A program made the position numbers and the translations under genes. 46,589 bases of DNA, from assembly GCA_030426465.1 (NCBI GenBank), contig JAUHYK010000028.1, positions 1-46,589 of the forward strand, in the 5' to 3' direction. Position 1 is the stretch's first letter. The number at the start of each line of letters is the position of its first letter. This DNA comes from Alphaproteobacteria bacterium. Its GTDB lineage: Bacteria > Pseudomonadota > Alphaproteobacteria > Caulobacterales > Parvularculaceae. Below are positions 41,861-46,589 of the stretch, piece by piece. Under the pieces are notes generated by a model. The model was not told the origin of the DNA. It saw only the letters and a list, made by a program, of their open reading frames with translations, and searched no databases.

Positions 41861-42496
41861 ATGAGCCAGCTCGCCAGTCAACAGCCGAAATGGCGTCGCC
41901 GCGCCGAAAGCCGGCCGGATGAGATTCTGGATGCTGCGCTCGAAATCTTTGAGCGGGACGGTTTCGATGCGGCCCGGGTTGAAGACATCGCCAAGGCGGC
42001 GAATTTGTCGAAAGCGGGCGTCTATCTCTATTTCGAGGCCAAGGATGCGATCCTGCGGGGGCTGATCGAGCGTGAAGTGGCGCCCGTCGCCCGTAATCTT
42101 CGCGCTGTCGCCGAGGCGGGCATAAACGACCCCGTCGGCGCGATGCGCATGATCGCGGCGGCTTTAACCGGGCTGGCGAGCGATAAAAGAAAATTCGCCG
42201 TGCCCCGTCTCGTTCTGTCGCTTGCGGGACGATATCCCGACATCGCCATTTATTACCGCGAGAATGTGGTCGAACAGGGCCTTGCCGCCGTATCGGCTTT
42301 GCTGGAGGCCGGTGTGACAAGCGGGGTTTTCCGACCTTTCAATACAGACATCGCCGCCCGGATGTTTCTCGGCCCGATCTTTCTTCATGGCTTTTACACG
42401 CATGTTCTCCTTGGCGATCCCGGACCGCTCGACGCCGAGCAACGTGTTGAGGCGCATACAGACATATTGCTTCAAGGATTGATGTCGCAGTCATGA
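41861..42496 (+). CDS. TetR/AcrR family repressor of the exporter operon
   Basis: A 211-residue regulator. The N-terminal HTH (about 20-65) reads RPDEILDAALEIFERDGFDA, then VEDIAKAANLSKAGVYLYFEAKDAIL, typical TetR. The C-terminal ligand domain (about 80-205) is helical. It is first in an operon of four genes each overlapping the next by four bases (ATGA or GTGA), so it probably represses its own transcript and responds to a compound the pump exports. Confidence 0.92.
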   Translation: MSQLASQQPKWRRRAESRPDEILDAALEIFERDGFDAARVEDIAKAANLSKAGVYLYFEAKDAILRGLIEREVAPVARNLRAVAEAGINDPVGAMRMIAAALTGLASDKRKFAVPRLVLSLAGRYPDIAIYYRENVVEQGLAAVSALLEAGVTSGVFRPFNTDIAARMFLGPIFLHGFYTHVLLGDPGPLDAEQRVEAHTDILLQGLMSQS

Positions 42497-43368
42497 GAAA
42501 CATAATCTTACTGTGCCTTGCCGCATTCCTGTCTGGCTGTTCCGACGCTGCGCCGGACCGTCTCAGCGGTTATGTGGAAGCGGAAACGCTTTATCTGGCG
42601 CCTCAAGAAACAGGCGTTGTCAGCAACATTCTCGTCTTAGAAGGCGACCGGGTGAAAGCTGGCGATGTTTTGTTTCGGATGGACGCAAACAGAATTCTCT
42701 ATCAGGCGGAGCAGGCGGAGGCGGCTGCGGCGGCGGCGGAGAAACGCGCTGACGACAGCGGCGCTCTCGCCAAGGCGGTGGCGGAGGCGAGGGCTAATCT
42801 CGACCGGCTGGCCGGCGATTTCACCCGGACTGAAAAACTCTTTGAGCAGGGTTATGTCGCCAAGGCGCGCTACGACGCCGACCGCGCGGCGTTATTTGCG
42901 GCGGAGGCGCGGCTTGAACGTGCGCGTGCGGAAAAAGTCGCAGCGGAAGAAGATTATCAATCGGTGCAGGCGCAGGCGGGATTTGCGTCGCAGCGCCTCG
43001 ATGATCTTGCCGTCACCGCGCCGCAAGCGGGAAGCATTGAACGTATATACCGCCGCGCCGGTGAGATCGCCGGCGCTGGCGACCCGGTGATTGCGCTCTT
43101 GCCTCCCGGGAATTTAAAGCTGCGGTTCTTTGCGCCGGAACGCATGCTGGCCTCTTTCGCCCCCGGCAAGGAGATCGGTTTTCATTGCGATGGTTGCGCC
43201 GAGGGTCTCAAGGCGCGCATCACCTATGTCGCGTCCGAGCCGCAATTCACGCCGCCGGTGATCTACAGCCTTGATGAGCGCGATAAGTTTGTATTTCTCA
43301 TTGAGGCGCGCCCGCTCAACCCGCAAGGATTGCGGACCGGTCTGCCGATTGACGTTGAAGCGCCATGA
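42493..43368 (+). CDS. HlyD-family membrane-fusion lipoprotein
   Basis: A 291-residue adaptor protein. It begins with a lipoprotein signal ending LSGC (Cys16), a barrel-sandwich lipoyl half (LAPQETGVVSNILVLEGDRVKAGDVLFRMD), a coiled-coil hairpin rich in Ala and Glu (about 70-165), the second lipoyl half (DLAVTAPQAGSIERIYRRAGEI) and a beta-barrel to the end. The pattern is like YhiI/YbhG, the adaptor of YbhFSR-type ABC exporters. A CDGC pair is present near residue 232. It connects the inner-membrane ABC pump to an outer-membrane channel encoded elsewhere. Confidence 0.9.
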   Translation: MRNIILLCLAAFLSGCSDAAPDRLSGYVEAETLYLAPQETGVVSNILVLEGDRVKAGDVLFRMDANRILYQAEQAEAAAAAAEKRADDSGALAKAVAEARANLDRLAGDFTRTEKLFEQGYVAKARYDADRAALFAAEARLERARAEKVAAEEDYQSVQAQAGFASQRLDDLAVTAPQAGSIERIYRRAGEIAGAGDPVIALLPPGNLKLRFFAPERMLASFAPGKEIGFHCDGCAEGLKARITYVASEPQFTPPVIYSLDERDKFVFLIEARPLNPQGLRTGLPIDVEAP

Positions 43369-44309
43369 GCTGCGAGCCGGTCATTGATGTTCGCGGCCTC
43401 ACCAAGAGTTTTGGCGATAAGACGGTCGTCGATCATTTCGACCTCAAGGTGCCGCGCGGATCGATCTATGGCTTTCTCGGACCGAACGGCTCCGGCAAGA
43501 CCACGACCATCCGCATGGTGTGCGGCCTTTTAAAACCAGATGAAGGCGAGGGAACGTGTCTTGGCTACGACGTTCTCCATGAGAGCGTGAAGATCAAATC
43601 CAATGTGGGTTACATGACCCAGCGCTTTTCGCTCTACGAAGATCTGAGCATTCGCGAAAATCTGGAATTCTTTTCCAGGCTTTATGGCCTCGACAATATG
43701 CGCCGCCGTGTCAATGACGCAATTGCATCGCTCGGCCTTGAAGGGCGCGCGCGACAACTGGCCGGTAGTCTTTCCGGCGGCTGGAAACAACGCCTGGCGC
43801 TTGCGGCCTGTATGATCCATGAGCCGCAATTGCTGTTGCTCGATGAACCGACCGCTGGCGTCGATCCGAAGGCGCGGCGCGATTTCTGGGACACCATACG
43901 GGCTTATGCGCGCGAGGGTGTGACCACGCTTGTCTCGACGCATTACATGGATGAAGCCGTCCAGTGCGATCGCATCGCCTATATCGCCTATGGCAAGAAA
44001 TTGCTGGATGCGCCGACGGCGGAAATACCGGCGCGTCTGGGGCTGCACGCTTTCAAGATTGATAATGGCGACCTTGAAAAACTGTCCGCTGCGCTGAAAG
44101 GCGCGCCGGGCGTAGAGATTCTCGCGCGTTTTGGCGCCTCTATTCATGTCTGCGGGAAAGACCGGGAAAAACTCGCCGCCGCTGTCGGGCGGATCAGGGG
44201 CGAACCCGGCGTTCGCGTGACCGAAATCGAGGCGGGTCTTGAGGAGGCGTTCATCTATCTCATGACCGAGAGCGATGACAATTTCAGCGTGGAGGAGAGC
44301 GCCGCGTGA
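43365..44309 (+). CDS. ABC exporter ATP-binding protein
   Basis: A 314-residue ATPase. Walker A is GPNGSGKTT (about 37-45), the signature is LSGGWKQRLALAACMIHEPQ, Walker B is LLLLDEPTAGVDP and the switch is STHYMDEA. The C-terminal 90 residues are an extra domain as in YbhF/CcmA-type drug and lipid exporters. It is a single copy, so two copies should assemble with the permease. It overlaps hlyD and the permease gene by four bases on each side. Confidence 0.93.
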   Translation: MSCEPVIDVRGLTKSFGDKTVVDHFDLKVPRGSIYGFLGPNGSGKTTTIRMVCGLLKPDEGEGTCLGYDVLHESVKIKSNVGYMTQRFSLYEDLSIRENLEFFSRLYGLDNMRRRVNDAIASLGLEGRARQLAGSLSGGWKQRLALAACMIHEPQLLLLDEPTAGVDPKARRDFWDTIRAYAREGVTTLVSTHYMDEAVQCDRIAYIAYGKKLLDAPTAEIPARLGLHAFKIDNGDLEKLSAALKGAPGVEILARFGASIHVCGKDREKLAAAVGRIRGEPGVRVTEIEAGLEEAFIYLMTESDDNFSVEESAA

Positions 44310-45433
44310 TTTCCTTCTCCCGCATCGCCGCCGTTTTCATTAAGGAACTGGTGCAGATGCGCCGTGACAGGCCGACATTCGCAATCATGATTATGGTGCC
44401 GGTGATGCAGCTCGCCTTGTTCGGGTTCGCCATCAATACCGATCCCCGTCATTTGCCGGCGGCGGTGGAGTTGCGCGATGACGGCCCGCTCACAAGAAGC
44501 TTTTTGTCTTCGCTGAAGCAATCAACCTATGTGGACATCATCGACATCGTGCACAGCGATGCGGAGGGAGAAGAACTCTTGCGTTCCGGCAAGGTGAATT
44601 TCCTCATTGTCATTCCGGAAAATTTCGAAACGGAGTTCGTGCGCGGACAGAAGCCGGAAATTCTGATCGCCGCTGACGCCTCTGACCCGGTGGCCGCAGG
44701 CGGCGTTGTCGGGGCGATCGGGGAGATTGCGCGCCGCGCCTTTGCGCCCGAGCTTGACCGGTTGCCGGCGAAACTGCGCGGCGGCGCGCCACCATACAAT
44801 GTGGTCATCCATCGCCAATATAATCCGGAGGGCGTCACAGCCTTCAACATTGTGCCCGGGCTTCTTGGCGTAATCCTCACCATGACGATGACGATGATCA
44901 CTTCGATCGCGCTGACCCGCGAACGCGAACGCGGCACTTATGAGGCGTTGTTGTCGACGCCTGTGCGACCGCTTGAAATCATGATCGGCAAGACGACGCC
45001 CTATATTATTGTCGGGGCGATTCAGACCTCGATCATTCTCCTGGCCGCGCGCTATGTTTTTCATATCCCTTTCACAGGCGATCCGGCGGCGTTTCTTCTG
45101 GTCATCTCCGTTTTCATTCTGACCAACCTTATGCTCGGCTATCTCATCTCCACTGTGGCGAAGACGCAGATGCAGGCAATGCAGATGACATTCTTCATTT
45201 TCCTGCCGTCGATTCTGTTGTCGGGATTCATGTTTCCTTTCCGCGCCATGCCAAGTTGGGCGCGGGCTATCGGGGAAGCCATACCGAACACGCATTTCCT
45301 GCGTATGGTCCGGGAGATCATGCTGAAAGGGGCGGGGCTGCCGGACATTATCGGCGATCTCGGTCCGCTGTTGCTGATCTTGCTGGTGCTTGCAGGAATT
45401 GCGTTGATGCGTTTCCAGAGAACGCTGGATTAG
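44306..45433 (+). CDS. ABC-2 exporter permease (YbhR/YhhJ-like)
   Basis: A 375-residue permease of the ABC-2 type. One span at the N-terminus (about 23-45, FAIMIMVPVMQLALFGFAIN) is followed by a large periplasmic part (about 50-175) and five C-terminal spans. YNPEGVTAFNIVPGLLGVIL and ALTRERERGTYEALLSTPVRPLEIMIGK are typical. Only one permease is encoded, unlike E. coli YbhS/YbhR, so it probably works as a homodimer. The GTG start overlaps the ATPase stop. Its stop overlaps the accC stop from the other strand by four bases. Confidence 0.92.
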   Translation: MISFSRIAAVFIKELVQMRRDRPTFAIMIMVPVMQLALFGFAINTDPRHLPAAVELRDDGPLTRSFLSSLKQSTYVDIIDIVHSDAEGEELLRSGKVNFLIVIPENFETEFVRGQKPEILIAADASDPVAAGGVVGAIGEIARRAFAPELDRLPAKLRGGAPPYNVVIHRQYNPEGVTAFNIVPGLLGVILTMTMTMITSIALTRERERGTYEALLSTPVRPLEIMIGKTTPYIIVGAIQTSIILLAARYVFHIPFTGDPAAFLLVISVFILTNLMLGYLISTVAKTQMQAMQMTFFIFLPSILLSGFMFPFRAMPSWARAIGEAIPNTHFLRMVREIMLKGAGLPDIIGDLGPLLLILLVLAGIALMRFQRTLD

Positions 45434-46589
45434 TCGTCGCTCTCCAGCCACTCTTCCAGCCAGTGGATGTGGTAATCGCCTTTCTGGAATGACGGATCGT
45501 CAACGAGATCCATGAAGAGCGGCACCGTCGTCTCAACGCCGACAAACACCATTTCGGAAAGCGCGCGTTTCAGGCGGGCGATACAATGGGCGCGATCGTC
45601 GCCATAGACGATCAGCTTGCCGATCATGGAATCGTAATAAGGCGGAATTTTATAGCCCGTATAGACGGCGGAATCGAAGCGGACGCCGGGACCGCCCGCC
45701 GGGTGGAACTGTTTGATCTCGCCAGGGGAGGGCCGGAAGGTTTTCGGATTTTCGGCATTCACGCGGCATTCAATCGCGTGCCCTTTAAAGGCGATATCTT
45801 CCTGTTTGAAGCTCAGCTTTTTCCCGGCTGCGACGAGAATTTGCTCGCGCACAAGATCGATGCGGGTCACTTGCTCGGTGATCGGGTGTTCCACCTGCAG
45901 GCGAGTGTTCATTTCGATGAAATAGAACTCGCCATTTTCGTACAAAAATTCGATCGTGCCGACGCCCAGATATCCGATCGATTCAATCGCTTTTCTGACC
46001 GTCTCACCGATTTTGACGCGCTCTTTTTCAGTCAGCGCCGGCGACAAGGCCTCTTCCAGAACTTTCTGGTTGCGCCGTTGCAAGGAGCAATCGCGCTCGC
46101 CGAGTTGCACCACATTGCCGTGATGATCGGCGATGATCTGCAACTCAATATGGCGCGGCAGTTCGAGATATTTTTCAAGATAAACGGAGTCGTCGCCAAA
46201 CGCCGCCTTGGATTCGGCCTTGGCGGTGGAGAGTGCTTCGGCGAGATCGCCAGGCGTTCGAGCGAGCTTCATGCCGCGTCCGCCGCCGCCCGCAGCAGCC
46301 TTTACGAGAACAGGAAAGCCGATTTTTTCAGCCGCTTCCTTTGCTTCGTCAAAAGAAAGGATCGCGCCGTCGGAGCCAGGCACCAGCGGGATGCCGGCTT
46401 TGCCAACCGCCTCTTTCGCTGCGATTTTGTCGCCCATCACGCGGATATGTTCCGCATCCGGACCGATAAAGGTGATGTTATGCGCCGCCACGATCTCCGC
46501 AAAACGCGCATTCTCAGACAGAAAGCCGTAACCCGGATGGATGGCGTCAGCGCCGGTGATTTCAGCGGCGGAAATAATCGCGGGTATGT
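45430..46589 (-). CDS. accC: Acetyl-CoA carboxylase biotin carboxylase subunit (partial, 5' end outside window)
   Basis: The reverse strand is open from the right edge to the stop at 45430, giving about 386 residues of the C-terminal part of biotin carboxylase, the subunit that carboxylates biotin on AccB for fatty acid synthesis. The frame at the edge reads ISAAEITGADAIHPGYGFLS, a family mark, so the true start lies beyond 46589. Other marks are the glycine loop GGGGRGMKLA, ERDCSLQRRNQKVLEEALSP, FIEMNTRLQVEHPITEQVTR and ECRVNAENP. The usual partner accB would follow upstream, outside the window. Confidence 0.97.
   Translation of the reverse strand, partial: IPAIISAAEITGADAIHPGYGFLSENARFAEIVAAHNITFIGPDAEHIRVMGDKIAAKEAVGKAGIPLVPGSDGAILSFDEAKEAAEKIGFPVLVKAAAGGGGRGMKLARTPGDLAEALSTAKAESKAAFGDDSVYLEKYLELPRHIELQIIADHHGNVVQLGERDCSLQRRNQKVLEEALSPALTEKERVKIGETVRKAIESIGYLGVGTIEFLYENGEFYFIEMNTRLQVEHPITEQVTRIDLVREQILVAAGKKLSFKQEDIAFKGHAIECRVNAENPKTFRPSPGEIKQFHPAGGPGVRFDSAVYTGYKIPPYYDSMIGKLIVYGDDRAHCIARLKRALSEMVFVGVETTVPLFMDLVDDPSFQKGDYHIHWLEEWLESDD

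Overview
The window is a 46.6 kb piece of a chromosome from a GC-rich (about 60 %) alphaproteobacterium. The strongest taxonomic sign is the block NDUFA12-type complex I subunit / MlaD-like protein / DUF2155 protein / aat / accC (39577-46589), an arrangement typical of Alphaproteobacteria. A B12-dependent class II ribonucleotide reductase, a STAS-MlaE fusion, GTA-holin-like and sphingomonad-like TonB receptor genes, and a candidate TipN-like polarity protein fit a Caulobacterales/Parvularculales-like heterotroph; that finer placement is inference. I see no rRNA, tRNA, CRISPR array or insertion sequence.

Layout. 1-1337: partial gamma carbonic anhydrase and a periplasmic double TonB-C protein, with a coding-like fragment between them. 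1422-3727: tyrosine degradation (maiA and hppD divergent, then a MarR regulator), with a perfect 22-bp palindrome in the shared promoter. 3826-7166: lipoprotein hydrolase, a decayed FMN-dependent hydroxy-acid dehydrogenase of which only the two ends remain, and two glycosyltransferases. 7167-10686: hairpins and a small membrane ORF, msrA, cutA, queC and an MFS transporter. 10907-15702: a DUF305-LVIVD secreted protein convergent, across a bidirectional terminator, with a CHASE2-cyclase protein whose catalytic residues look lost. 15866-19941: an Mla-type lipid transport operon (STAS-permease, ATPase, MCE protein, PqiC-like lipoprotein) and a small lipoprotein. 19948-24762: YdeI-like protein, an 800-residue coiled-coil membrane protein, a one-domain voltage-gated cation channel, and MarC. 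24796-29241: amino acid permease, YceI with a tiny upstream gene, TonB receptor. 29307-31656: an atypical kinase translationally coupled to a lower-GC small gene, then an antiporter-like protein lacking the family's ion-binding residues. 31953-34599: holin-like protein, thiO and a leaderless lytic transglycosylase. 34621-39309: pentapeptide-repeat protein and nrdJ. 39577 to the end: the conserved alphaproteobacterial block, interrupted between aat and accC by a tetR-hlyD-ABC ATPase-ABC permease exporter operon.

Genes that work together: maiA/hppD/marR; mlaE-mlaF-mlaD-pqiC; the tetR exporter operon with four-base overlaps throughout; the kinase and its coupled partner; and possibly the holin-like gene with the transglycosylase. 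Best candidates for something undescribed: the kinase pair, the cation channel with a TLEGWPD filter (glycine at a position linked to calcium selectivity), the TipN-like coiled-coil protein, the apparent pseudo-cyclase, and the holin-like gene with its structured leader.
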